This document shows, piece after piece, positions 1 to 16,192 of a stretch of 64,000 nt of DNA. A program made the position numbers and the translations under genes. Source of the stretch: Terricaulis sp. (GTDB lineage Bacteria > Pseudomonadota > Alphaproteobacteria > Caulobacterales > Aquidulcibacteraceae); NCBI GenBank assembly GCA_024707365.1, contig JANPZV010000005.1, positions 62,001-126,000 of the forward strand, written 5' to 3'. Position 1 is the first letter of the stretch; the number at the start of each line of letters is the position of its first letter. The notes under the pieces are model-generated. The model worked only from the letters and a program-made list of their open reading frames with translations, did no database searches and had not been told where the DNA came from.

Positions 1-1501
1 CAGGACGAAATCGGCGCCTTCGGCTTCGATTACGAAGGCTGGTATCTCGGCCGCCTGCGCGCCTCGCTGCGGCAAACCGAGCGCCGGCGCCTCAGCCTCA
101 CCTTCGACGGCGGCGAATTCTCCGGCGAGCAAAACCAAAGGCTGTCGCGCAGCGACGCCAGCGGGCCGCTTTCCGAAACCAGCGTGGCCGGCGATCAAAG
201 CAGTCGCTACAACAACCTCACCTTCCAGCTGCAGCAGGATGGCGAACAAGCGCGCGAGGTGCTGAAATTTGAAATCGCGCTGAGCGACAACCGCTCTGAA
301 TATGAGAACCGCCAGCTCTTCACGCCAACAGCGCCGGGGCTCGGCAGCGCCTACAACACCAGCGGCGACACCGACACCCGCAGCGCCGAGATCAAGCTGG
401 ATTTTGAAAGGCCGCTGCCGGATGAGCGATTCCTCACGCTCGGCGGCTCACTCGATTTTGGCGATGAAGCCATCCGCCATCGCTTGACGCCCGTGTTCGG
501 CGCCACCCCGCTCGCTTACGATGAAACCCACGAAGGCGAGGAGCAAACCCTCGCCGCTTACGCCACCTATCAATTCGACACCGGCGATTGGACCTGGCTG
601 CCCGGCGTGCGCGCCGAAAACTATAGCTATGAAATCCAGACCAGCAGCCTCGCCGTCGAGGATGACGATCTGCGCTTTTTCCCGAGCCTGCACATTCGCC
701 GCGCGCTCACCTCACGGATCAATGTGGATTTGAGTTATACGAGCCGCATTCGCCGGCCCGATCTTTCGCAGCTCAATCCCACCATCCGCTTTTCGGATGT
801 GAACCGCGCCAGCACCGGCAATCCGGATTTGGAGCCCACCACAACGGACGCGTTCGAGGCCAATTTCATCTATCAGAACAGCGGCACGAATTTCAGCGTC
901 ACGCTGTTTAACCGCATCTCCGAGGATGTGGTCTCGTTCTTCACGGAAACCACGCCCGAGGACATCATCCTCTCGCGCCCCGTCAATGCCGGCGAGAGCA
1001 ACGAGCTTGGCCTGCAAGCGATGCTGCGTGGGCCGCTTGGCCGCCATTGGCGCTATTCCTTGAGCGGCAACGCGCGCGACCGGGAATTCGATGTGCTCAG
1101 TGGCGGCGTCATCATTCGGCGCAGCGAATTCGAGTATGACGGCGTGCTGCAACTCACCTACGCCGACACCGATCAGAACGCCGTCGGCGCCGATCAGATG
1201 CAGGTTGACCTGCGCTTTCAGGGCCCGCGCTATCAGCTTCAAGGAGAGAGCGAAGCGTTCGTGATGGCGAACCTCACCTGGCGCCGCAAGGTTGCGGATC
1301 GGCTCTACGGGGTGTTCTCCGTGCAGGATATTTTCGACAGCACCGATCGCATCAGCGAAACCCGCACCGATAGCTTTATCGAGCGCGTGGAATTCGCCGG
1401 CCAGGGCACGCGCTTTCGGCTTGGGCTGACCTACCAGTTCGGCTCAGGCCCGCAGCGCCCCCGCCCGATCAAGGCCCGCCCATGGGCGGGGGCCCGATGT
1501 A
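1..1501 (+). CDS. TonB-dependent receptor, C-terminal barrel (5' end outside window, 3' frameshift)
   Basis: The frame is open from the first base and reads as an outer-membrane beta-barrel of the OMP_b-brl_3 type of TonB-dependent receptors: alternating strands, the family-like motif RRPDLSQLNP (about position 748-777) and a final strand ending LGLTYQFG. Such receptors take up ligands across the outer membrane with TonB energy. The plug and signal peptide lie before the window. After the last strand the frame runs on into sequence antisense to the next gene. If the C5 run at 1458-1462 were C6, the protein would instead end in a short Pro/Gly-rich tail (GPPMGGGPM) at a TAG at 1499-1501. I therefore infer one missing C and an end at 1501. 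The ligand cannot be told. Confidence 0.8.
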
Positions 1502-1511
1502 GCGCCGCGCT

Positions 1512-2407
1512 TCACGCCAGCGCGTGCTGGCGCGCGGCGCCGGGCGCGCAGCCGATGCGCTTGCGGAACGCGGTGCTGAGCGCGCTGGCGGATTCAAAAC
1601 CAACCTGCGCGGCAAGGCGATCCAGCGAAACGCGCCCGCGGCTCAACGCATCCTGCGCCAGCCGCATGCGCCAGCGCGCCAGGTACTCCATCGGCGCGCA
1701 GCCCACGACAGCCTTGAACCGCGCCGCGAACGCAGAGCGCGACATGGCCGAAAGCTTGGCGAGTTCTGCGACGCTCCAGCCACGCGCGGGCTCGGCATGG
1801 ATCGCGGCAAGGGCTGTGGCGATGCTCGGATCGCGCAGGCCAGCAAAGCAGGCCGGGCGCGGCTGACGCTTCTTCCCGCCCCGGCCAACGCAGCGCCTCC
1901 ACCAGCAGCACCTCCAGCAGATGCCGCACGATCATTTCGCGGCCAGGGCGCGCCGCGCCGCACTCATCCATGATGAGCGAGACAAGGCGCGCAATCGGCC
2001 CCGCATGCTGGGCGCGCACCAAAACCATCTCCGGCAACAGGCTGAGCAAGAGCGGCGCATTCACGGCGGAGATGGAAAAGGCCGCCAAGCATTTCAACCT
2101 CCGCCGCGCCCTCGGCCTCGCCATGACGCACGGCCGTGTAGGACGGCGCGCCCGGCGCGCACGCTGCGCCCGGCGCGCTCATCAGCGCGAAGGCCGGCGT
2201 TGTCGGAAACAGCACGAAATCCCCGCGCTCAAGCGCGATGGGCGCGCCGCCGGCGACCTCAAGCCAGCAGCGCCCTTGAAGCATCAGCGCAAAGCCCGGC
2301 GCGTCATAGGCCGGGTAGCGCACGCCCCAGCGCCCCCGCCCGCTGATCGGCTTGGACAGCGCCGCATGCGGGCGCAGCAGGCTCACGAGATCCGAGAGAG
2401 GGTCCAC
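1512..2407 (-). CDS. AraC-family transcriptional regulator (cupin_6 + HTH), two frameshifts
   Basis: Three consecutive minus-strand frames join into one regulator of about 298 residues, the usual length. The first (from GTG 2407) carries the AraC-type cupin ligand domain (GRGRWGVRYPAYDAPGFAL, ALERGDFVLFPT). The second continues it (NAPLLLSLLPEMVLVRA, then GREMIVRHLLEVLLVEALR). The third is the AraC DNA-binding domain (SRSAFAARFKAVVG, LAAQVGFESASALSTAFRKR). The joins are at the A4 run 2076-2079 and the A3 run 1845-1847 (plus strand). Removing one A from each restores one frame (GGLSISAVNAP and PGLLAGLRDPS). It is divergent from the dehydrogenase at 2497, and this family often controls such a neighbour. 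I infer an intact gene with sequence errors. Confidence 0.75.
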
Positions 2408-2451
2408 TTTGGACGATTTATAATTATTTCTGGCCTTCTAATTATATATCG
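2402..2451. promoter_or_regulatory. Divergent promoter/operator between araC-type gene and SDR
   Basis: This AT-rich island contains an inverted repeat with arms at 2414-2426 and 2439-2451 that match at 12 of 13 positions across a 12-bp spacer. Each arm contains a perfect TATAAT, one reading right (2419-2424) and one reading left (2441-2446). A second short inverted repeat, GTCCA/TGGAC, lies at 2402-2414 beside the GTG start of the regulator. The layout suggests overlapping divergent promoters with a dimer-binding site, probably for the adjacent AraC-type protein. Binding is inferred. Confidence 0.5.
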
Positions 2452-2496
2452 TCTCGCACGCTTGTCTATCCTGGGGGCCTCAAAGGAGCCCCACAC

Positions 2497-3318
2497 ATGA
2501 CCTCAACCATTCTGATCACTGGCGCCTCATCCGGGTACGGCCGGGCCACGGCGCAGCATTTTCTCGATCGCGGCTGGAATGTCGTCGCCGCCATGCGCCG
2601 GCCCGATCCCGGCCTCTTCACCGGCGCGCTGGAGCGGCTGCGCACTGTCCGGCTCGATGTCACCGATGAAGCCAGCATCGCTGACGCGCGCGATGCGGCG
2701 CTGGCCGCGTTCGGCGGCGTGGACGTGCTGGTGAACAATGCGGGGATCGGCTTGCTCTCGGCGTTCGAGGCGACGCCGCAAGCGGCGCTGCGCGAGATTT
2801 TTGAAACCAACACGTTCGGCGTGATGAATGTGTGCCGCGCGCTGATCCCGCACATGCGCAAGCAGGGGCGCGGCGGAATCGTGAACGTGACATCGAGCAC
2901 CGGCATGGCGCCGATGCCGCTGGTGGCGGTTTACGCCGCAAGCAAATGGGCGATCGAAGGCTTCTCTGAATCGCTCGCTTACGAAATGGAGCGCGTGGGC
3001 GTGCGCGTGCGCATTGTTGAGCCGGGCTTTGGCCCTTCCACCAGCTTCGGCGCCAATTCCGCGCATCGCCTGGAGGGGCTGACGCCGCCGCCCTACGACG
3101 CTTTCGCGCGCGCCTATTTTGAACGGATGCGTGACTATCCCACGAACTACACCAGCGAAGCCGACGTCGCCGAAGCGGTTTGGCGCGCCGCGACCGAAGC
3201 CGGCAATCGCCTGCGCTATGCGGCGGGCGCGGATGCTGAATTGGTGGCGGATCTGCGCTGGGGAAACTCCGAAGCGGATTTCCTGGCGCGGGTTCGCGCG
3301 CTTTTCGTACCTGCGTAA
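2497..3318 (+). CDS. Short-chain dehydrogenase/reductase (SDR)
   Basis: This classical SDR of 273 residues binds NAD(P)H and oxidises or reduces an unknown alcohol/ketone substrate in the cytoplasm. The nucleotide-binding GASSGYG motif is at residues 9-15, NNAG at 80-83, the catalytic Ser at about 133-134 and the Y-x3-K pair at Tyr146/Lys150. The ATG follows AAAGGAG by a good distance. The gene is divergent from an AraC-type regulator, which is its likely controller. The long C-terminal segment after Lys150 forms the substrate lid. Which substrate is used cannot be told. Confidence 0.92.
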   Translation: MTSTILITGASSGYGRATAQHFLDRGWNVVAAMRRPDPGLFTGALERLRTVRLDVTDEASIADARDAALAAFGGVDVLVNNAGIGLLSAFEATPQAALREIFETNTFGVMNVCRALIPHMRKQGRGGIVNVTSSTGMAPMPLVAVYAASKWAIEGFSESLAYEMERVGVRVRIVEPGFGPSTSFGANSAHRLEGLTPPPYDAFARAYFERMRDYPTNYTSEADVAEAVWRAATEAGNRLRYAAGADAELVADLRWGNSEADFLARVRALFVPA

Positions 3319-3366
3319 AAACAACAAAAGCACAAAACAAACGGCCCAGGATTGCTCCTGGGCCGT
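3316..3366 (-). terminator. Rho-independent terminator of rpoC
   Basis: A perfect 10-bp stem (3341-3350 with 3357-3366, loop ATTGCT) is followed on the minus strand by a T-rich stretch up to the SDR stop codon. It sits 34 bp past the rpoC stop and fits termination of the rplJL-rpoBC transcript. Confidence 0.8.
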
Positions 3367-3400
3367 TCGCGTTCTGGGGCGTTTTCCTCCGCCGTCCGGC

Positions 3401-7564
<4,164 letters not shown>

Positions 7565-7580
7565 TCGTTTTCACCTTCCG

Positions 7581-7603
7581 CGTCCCGGACGGCCGATCCG
7601 GGA
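7581..7603 (-). promoter_or_regulatory. Hairpin in the rpoB-rpoC spacer
   Basis: A perfect 8-bp stem (GTCCCGGA/TCCGGGAC, 7581-7588 with 7596-7603) lies just before the rpoC ribosome binding site. It has no T-run, so it is more likely an RNA processing or stability element than a terminator. Confidence 0.4.
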
Positions 7604-7660
7604 CATTGGGGCAAAAATGGCCGACCCCGGCGCGCGCACCGCGCGCACGCCGGGCCGTTT

Positions 7661-11755
<4,095 letters not shown>

Positions 11756-11925
11756 CTGCTCTCCCCATGGGCGCGGCGCTCTCGGCAGATCTCCGGCCTA
11801 AGATCTGCAAGCGCGGCGCATGAGCCGCTTCCGCCCTGCATCCCGCGGCCATTCCGCGAGAGCCGACCCGTAACGAAGCCCCGCGGGCGGGCGGGCCTCC
11901 GGCGCGCTTCACGAAGCGCGCAACG

Positions 11926-11964
11926 GCGGACGCGGGAGCCCCTTGAGGGGGTTCCGGCGTCCGC
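11926..11964 (-). promoter_or_regulatory. Hairpin between rplL and rpoB
   Basis: A long imperfect stem (outer arms GCGGACGC at 11926-11933 and GCGTCCGC at 11957-11964, with a GC-rich inner stem) follows the rplL stop by 14 bp and has no T-run. A shorter stem lies at 11902-11921. The rplL-rpoB spacer of enterobacteria carries an attenuator/RNase processing site. The same role is inferred here. Confidence 0.45.
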
Positions 11965-11978
11965 TTGCTTTGTGCGAG

Positions 11979-12353
11979 TTACTTCAGTTCGACCTTCGCG
12001 CCGGCTTTTTCAAGTTGTTCCTTGAACTTTTGCGCATCGGCCTTGTTCACGCCTTCCTTGACGGGCTTGGGCGCGCCTTCGACCAGATCCTTGGCTTCCT
12101 TGAGGCCAAGGCCGGTGATGGCGCGGACTTCCTTGATCACTTCGATCTTCTTGTCGCCGGCGGCGGCGAGAACGACGGTGAACTCGGTTTGCTCTTCAGC
12201 GGCGGCGGCGGGGGCCGCGCCGCCAACAGCGGCGACGGCGACGGGCGCGGCGGCCGAAACGCCCCACTTCTCTTCGAGAAGCTTGGAGAGTTCAGCAGCT
12301 TCGAGGACGGTAAGGGCCGAAAGATCTTCGACCAGCTTGTTGAGATCAGCCAT
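11979..12353 (-). CDS. rplL: 50S ribosomal protein L7/L12
   Basis: This 124-residue stalk protein recruits translation factors to the ribosome. It has the N-terminal dimerisation segment ([19 protein letters not shown]), an Ala-rich hinge and the C-terminal factor-binding domain ([36 protein letters not shown]). It lies 56 bp after rplJ in the rplJL-rpoBC operon. Confidence 0.98.
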   Translation of the reverse strand: MADLNKLVEDLSALTVLEAAELSKLLEEKWGVSAAAPVAVAAVGGAAPAAAAEEQTEFTVVLAAAGDKKIEVIKEVRAITGLGLKEAKDLVEGAPKPVKEGVNKADAQKFKEQLEKAGAKVELK

Positions 12354-12409
12354 AATTTAGGTTCCTGACGTTCGATTTCAATTCAAATGCAAATTTGCGG
12401 AAATGACGG

Positions 12410-12925
12410 TTAGGCGGCGTCCTTGGTCGCGTAAGCGTTGAAGACGCGGGCCAGCTGACCAGCGGGCGCGGCGAGCACGCCGGCGACCTTGGTCGCGGGG
12501 GCTTGCACAAGGCCGATGATCTTGCCGCGCAGCTCGTCCAGCGAAGGCAGGGTCGCGATGGCGTCCACGCCTTTTTTGTCGAGCAGCTGATCGCCGAACA
12601 GGCCGCCAAGAATGGCGAACTTTTCTTTTTCCTTGGCGAACGCGACAGCGACCTTCGCGGCCGCGATCGGATCTTCGGAATAGGCGATGGCCGTGGGGCC
12701 AGTGAACAAGGGCGAAACCGACGCCTTGGGCGTATCGGCCAGCGCCAGCTTCACCAGCCGGTTCTTCACCACTTTAAGCGCCCCGCCTTCTTTACGAAGG
12801 CGGTTACGCAGCACCGTCAATTCCGCAACGGTCAAACCGGAATAATGGCCGACGACCACCACCCCGGCCCCGGCGAACACGCTTTTCAGCGATTCCACCG
12901 TTTCGGCCTTCTGAGCACGATCCAT
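12410..12925 (-). CDS. rplJ: 50S ribosomal protein L10
   Basis: This is the 171-residue L10 protein that anchors the L7/L12 dimers to 23S rRNA and, as the L10-L12 complex, represses its own operon in many bacteria. I chose the ATG at 12925 (MDRAQKAETVESLKS) because GAGGAG lies just upstream; an upstream extension to 12979 is not needed. The typical VVVGHYSGLTVAELTVLRN and VKNRLVKLALA segments are present. It is separated from rplA by about 5.9 kb of accessory genes, which is unusual. Confidence 0.97.
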   Translation of the reverse strand: MDRAQKAETVESLKSVFAGAGVVVVGHYSGLTVAELTVLRNRLRKEGGALKVVKNRLVKLALADTPKASVSPLFTGPTAIAYSEDPIAAAKVAVAFAKEKEKFAILGGLFGDQLLDKKGVDAIATLPSLDELRGKIIGLVQAPATKVAGVLAAPAGQLARVFNAYATKDAA

Positions 12926-13340
12926 TGCGGTCTCCTCAGTTGGGCCCCCGGCCAATCCGGGCGCCCATCGAAAGCGCACACGGACGAACCGGCCGGCGGT
13001 TTAAAAAACCTCCGGTGCGGCGCGCTCCGTGCGCTGCCTGTCCCAGAGGCCGGCCTGCGGGAGAAGGCTTGACAGCCCGCCCCGAAAAACGTCAGCTTCT
13101 GTCTATTGCAGGCCCCTGAAATCCCTAGGGAAACCCTAGAATTTCAACAATTTAAGCCGCGCACACAGCACCCTTTCGGGCGAGCCATATGCGTGGCGCC
13201 TGCAGTCTCGGACAGGTGGCGAAGGGATTAACCCCTCGCCGGATCGCGCGATATGCACGCTTTATCGCAGCGCCGCAAGGGCCTGACTCACAATTCCCCG
13301 CACTTGGCAAGCCGCCGCCGCATCGGGATAACCCGCCCCG
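12926..13340. promoter_or_regulatory. rplJL-rpoBC upstream region with inverted repeat
   Basis: This non-coding stretch must hold the promoter and the L10 leader of the operon on the minus strand. It contains an inverted repeat at 13117-13146 (arms TGAAAT and ATTTCA around CTAGGG/CCCTAG, with one bulged base and a 3-nt loop) and an inner CCCTAGGG palindrome at 13123-13130. Closer to rplJ, around 12995-13080, are GC-rich complementary stretches ending in a T6 tract on the minus strand. That fits an L10-type leader, but I cannot match the consensus by eye. Confidence 0.4.
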
Positions 13341-13643
13341 CTACCGCCCCTCGCCCACCAGCTTGGCGATCGCTTCGAGATAGAGCGCGAACGCCGCGCG
13401 CCCGGCCTCGGTCATGCGCACGCGCGTGAGCGGCCTGCGATTGAGGAAGCTCTTGTCGATCGACACATAGCCTGCCTCCTCCAGCTTGCGCAGATGGATC
13501 GAGAGATTGCCTTGCGTGGCCTCCAGCGCGGCCTTGAGCTCGGTGAACTCCGCCACCTCGGCCTCAGCCAGATACGCCATGATCCCGAGGCGCAAGCGGC
13601 CGTGGATCACGTCATCCAGCTTGCCGATATCGAACGCCGCCAC
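13341..13643 (-). CDS. Winged-helix DNA-binding protein (HTH_27-like)
   Basis: This small transcriptional regulator of 100 residues consists almost wholly of a winged helix-turn-helix: AYLAEAEVAEFTELKAAL, then ATQGNLSIHLRKLEEAGYV and a wing with NRRPLTRVRMTEAGRAAF. This is the family often annotated as winged-helix DNA-binding protein or MarR/ArsR-like. I chose the GTG at 13643 because it lies 2 bp after the stop of the upstream membrane-protein gene, which indicates translational coupling. The two form an operon that probably regulates itself from the promoter region at 14321-14378. Confidence 0.8.
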   Translation of the reverse strand: MAAFDIGKLDDVIHGRLRLGIMAYLAEAEVAEFTELKAALEATQGNLSIHLRKLEEAGYVSIDKSFLNRRPLTRVRMTEAGRAAFALYLEAIAKLVGEGR

Positions 13644-13645
13644 GC

Positions 13646-14266
13646 TCAGCCCGCCCGCACCGCGCCGCGCCAGATCACCCAGCCGGGCAGCGCCATCAGC
13701 ACAAACAGCGTCGCGCTCAGCACAAACAGATACGCCATGGGCTGATAGACCAAAACGCCAAGCGCCACGGTCGCCGCCGCCCAGCCAAACGCCGCCCACC
13801 CCAGCCAAGCCCGCCGCAACATGCAGAACGCGGTGAACCACGCCACGCTCTGGAACATGCACACCACCACCGGCTGGTAGAGCCAGATGGTCACGCTTTG
13901 CGCCTGATGCGCGCCGTAGCCGAACACAAACGCCAGCACCAGATTGGCGAACCCCGCACCCAGAAACACCGCGTTCATCGCCCGTGCTGCCCCGCCCATG
14001 GGCCGCGCCGCCCGGTCGCGCCAGATGATGGCGAGCACAATCGCCGCAAAAACCAGGCTGGGCCCGATCAGAATGGCGAGCGCGATCGGCCCTTGCCACG
14101 GCGCGAGCCCCAGGCCCTGCAGCGCATGCACAAGGCATTGCGCCCCATAGATCAGGCCCGCCCAGAAAAACACCTCGCCCATGGTTTCCTGCAGCCGCCC
14201 CCCGCCAGCCACGAGCCCACGCAAATACGCCAAATCATCGCGCGCGCGTTCAACATCCGTCGCCAT
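13646..14266 (-). CDS. Hypothetical membrane protein paired with winged-helix regulator
   Basis: This is a 206-residue integral inner-membrane protein with about six hydrophobic segments (for example IALAILIGPSLVFAAIVLAI, MNAVFLGAGFANLVLAFVFG, ATVALGVLVYQPMAYLFVLS). The N-terminus is soluble and acidic/basic (MATDVERARDDLAYLRG). I do not recognise a named family. Its stop codon is 2 bp before the start of the winged-helix gene. Such pairs occur in alphaproteobacteria with unknown role, so a sensor or modulator function is only a guess. Confidence 0.7.
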   Translation of the reverse strand: MATDVERARDDLAYLRGLVAGGGRLQETMGEVFFWAGLIYGAQCLVHALQGLGLAPWQGPIALAILIGPSLVFAAIVLAIIWRDRAARPMGGAARAMNAVFLGAGFANLVLAFVFGYGAHQAQSVTIWLYQPVVVCMFQSVAWFTAFCMLRRAWLGWAAFGWAAATVALGVLVYQPMAYLFVLSATLFVLMALPGWVIWRGAVRAG

Positions 14267-14320
14267 CGCCGACCTCCACCCTCTCCCGCGCCATTGCGCC
14301 TAGCCCAGATAGCGCCTTTG

Positions 14321-14378
14321 GTTTGTTATGTAAACTTGTTTGTTACTATATATGTAAAGTATAATAGACATTATGTCT
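14321..14378. promoter_or_regulatory. Divergent promoter with operator palindrome
   Basis: For the rightward genes there is a perfect TATAAT at 14360-14365, with TTGTTT at 14336-14341 as a plausible -35 (18-bp spacer). A 13-bp palindrome (AGACAT, T, ATGTCT) at 14366-14378 covers the expected transcription start. To its left, GTTTGTTA (14321-14328, 14338-14345) and TATGTAAA (14327-14334, 14351-14358) each occur twice. On the other strand the second repeat gives TTTACA, a possible -35 for the leftward operon. Repressor binding by the XRE or winged-helix protein is inferred. Confidence 0.6.
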
Positions 14379-14425
14379 GGTATGAATTACTTATGGTCAT
14401 CCATTTCAGACATTGAGGGCCGCAC

Positions 14426-14846
14426 ATGTCATTCCGCGAAAAATCAGCCTGGATCGCGCTTGCCGCCTATGGCCTCGTGTTCGGCGCGTATTTCTTCGTG
14501 CTGTGGCAGAGCTGGGGCGCCGCTTACGCGCGGGGGCTCAGCATCGGGCTGATGGTCGGCGCTGTGATCATGCTGGTGATCATCGCCGCCAGCCTGACCA
14601 TTCTCGCCGCCCTCACCGCGCCCAAGGAAGCGAACGCGCCCGCCGATGAGCGCGAACAATTGATCGACCTGAAGGCCGAGCGCATCGCCTCCTACACGCT
14701 TTTCCACCTGCGTGGTGCTGCTGATCGGGGCGCTACTGGTGGGCTGGAGCGGGGTGCTGGTGGCGAACCTCTTGCTCGCGGCCATGGTGATCGCCGAATT
14801 GGTGAAGGCGTCGGCGCAGATCATCGCCTATCGCCGGGGCGCGTGA
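14426..14846 (+). CDS. Small membrane protein upstream of XRE regulator (one frameshift)
   Basis: This protein of about 139 residues has four hydrophobic helices: IALAAYGLVFGAYFFVLW, LSIGLMVGAVIMLVIIAAS, then CVVLLIGALLVG and VLVANLLLAAMVIAELVKA. The frame breaks after helix 2. Removing one T from the T4 run 14700-14703 joins it to the second half (YTLSTCVVLLIG) and gives a TGA at 14844-14846 that overlaps the ATG of the next gene. This layout (a DUF2178-like membrane protein followed by a tiny YozG-type XRE regulator) is a known pairing in bacteria. The function is unknown. Confidence 0.7.
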
Positions 14847-15052
14847 TGGCCATCGAAAACGAGATTCGCCGCCTGCGCTTTGAACATGGCGAGATGACCC
14901 AGGCCCAACTCGCCGAGCGCATCGGCATGACGCGGCAAACCGTGATCGCCATCGAGCAAGGCAAATATTCCCCCTCGCTCGAAGCCGCGTTCAAAATCGC
15001 CGATGCGTTCGGGGTGGCGATTACGGATGTGTTTCGCTGGCCGGCCGATTAG
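14846..15052 (+). CDS. XRE-family transcriptional regulator (YozG-like)
   Basis: This 68-residue protein is almost only a helix-turn-helix: GEMTQAQLAERIGMTRQTVI, then AIEQGKYSPSLEAAFKIAD and a C-terminal ITDVFRW. The ATG overlaps the stop of the membrane-protein gene by one base (TGATG), so translation is coupled. The candidate operator at 14366-14378 lies on the operon's own start site, which suggests autorepression. The end overlaps by four bases the end of the convergent Crp/Fnr gene. Confidence 0.88.
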   Translation: MAIENEIRRLRFEHGEMTQAQLAERIGMTRQTVIAIEQGKYSPSLEAAFKIADAFGVAITDVFRWPAD

Positions 15053-15786
15053 GTAAGTTGCAGCAAGCGCTCTGTCTCGGCCGCGACCAAGCCGTAGCAT
15101 TCGCACGCCACCTCGCGCAACGCCGGCACATCAAGCAATTCGATCATGCCATGCCTGTAGCGGATTAGCCCCGCTTTCTGCAGCGCCGCGGCTGCGATCG
15201 ACACTTGTTGGCGCCGGATGCCCAGCATGGTTGACAGAAATTCCTGCGTGAGCGGCAGCGCCGTGCGCCCATAGCGTTCCCGCGCCATCAGCAGCCAACG
15301 CGCCAAGCGCTGTTCGCTGTCATGGCGCGTGTTGCACGCCGCCGTCTGCGCCACTTGGATGTGCATCGCCTGCATGTGCAGCAACAACACGCGCCGCATT
15401 GCGGCGCTGGTTTCAAATTCCTCGCGCAGCACCGAAGCGGGAATGCGCCACGCCGTTCCGGCCAATTGCACGATGCCAAGCGAAGGCGCTTTCGCCGCGC
15501 CGATAATCACCGGCAAGCCGACAACGCCTTCGTTGCCGACAACGCCTATTTCGACCGGCGCGCCATCCTCGAGCACGGCCACCATCGACACCACACCGGT
15601 TTCGATAAAATAACAATGTTCGATGCGCACGTCAGGCGTCTGCAACACTTGGCGCAAAGGCAGATCAACAAAATTCAAGTTGCCGCGAAGCCTCTTTAAA
15701 TCTGCATCGGGCAATCGGCTAAGAAGCTTATTGGCAATCGCTTCCGGCAAAGTGTCCGTCAAATCATCCCCCAAATCGCCACGCAT
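15049..15786 (-). CDS. Crp/Fnr-family transcriptional regulator
   Basis: This is a 245-residue cyclic-nucleotide-binding-fold regulator with a C-terminal Crp-type HTH (PLTQEFLSTMLGIRRQQVSI). The sensory domain (HCYFIETGVVSMVAVLEDG, EIGVVGNEGVVGLPV) resembles the Crp/Fnr proteins that lack Fnr cysteine clusters. It is probably not an oxygen-sensing Fe-S Fnr. I chose the ATG at 15786; an upstream TTG at 15825 would add 13 residues. It is divergent from the small gene at 15922. The target genes are unknown. Confidence 0.88.
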   Translation of the reverse strand: MRGDLGDDLTDTLPEAIANKLLSRLPDADLKRLRGNLNFVDLPLRQVLQTPDVRIEHCYFIETGVVSMVAVLEDGAPVEIGVVGNEGVVGLPVIIGAAKAPSLGIVQLAGTAWRIPASVLREEFETSAAMRRVLLLHMQAMHIQVAQTAACNTRHDSEQRLARWLLMARERYGRTALPLTQEFLSTMLGIRRQQVSIAAAALQKAGLIRYRHGMIELLDVPALREVACECYGLVAAETERLLQLT

Positions 15787-15921
15787 CGAATGTCTGCGCT
15801 GCACATGCGAAGTCAAGCAACTCAAAATAGGGAACCGAAAAAACGAACGAATGTCTGGGAACGGACAGATAAAAGCATGCGACTCTCCGTTTCATCATTT
15901 CGGGTGGATAGGAGGATCCAA

Positions 15922-16134
15922 ATGACAGACCACGAAGAAACAAAAGCATCGCTCCTGCGCGCATTGCCCGGCTGCATCGAAGGGCTGCGCCTGTCGGCGC
16001 AGCTTTCCTCGTACGAGCCGACCGAAAGCCTTAAAGAATTGGAGAACGCGCTGACCGTCGCATGGGTGGCCGCATCACGCCTGGCACTCGAGCAAGAGCG
16101 TGCGCCCGAGCCACAAAGCCTCCGAAGCGTCTAA
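15922..16134 (+). CDS. Small hypothetical protein, 70 residues
   Basis: The frame starts at an ATG preceded by AGGAGG at 15910-15915, a very strong ribosome binding site, so translation is likely. The product (MTDHEETKASLLRALPGC...) is helical, acidic/neutral and soluble, with no signal peptide or recognised domain. It lies divergent from the Crp/Fnr gene, with which it shares a 135-bp promoter region, and ends 58 bp before the convergent aminopeptidase. Small proteins of this kind near Crp/Fnr genes in alphaproteobacteria have no known function. Confidence 0.6.
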   Translation: MTDHEETKASLLRALPGCIEGLRLSAQLSSYEPTESLKELENALTVAWVAASRLALEQERAPEPQSLRSV

Positions 16135-16192
16135 ATTTATTGGCGAGGCGAATTTTATCCGCCATGCGCGTTCATCAACGGCGCGCCCGCGC

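Noticed and set aside
15790-15921. N-terminal extension of the small 70-residue protein
   Set aside because: A strong AGGAGG site directs initiation to 15922; the upstream part is divergent promoter sequence.
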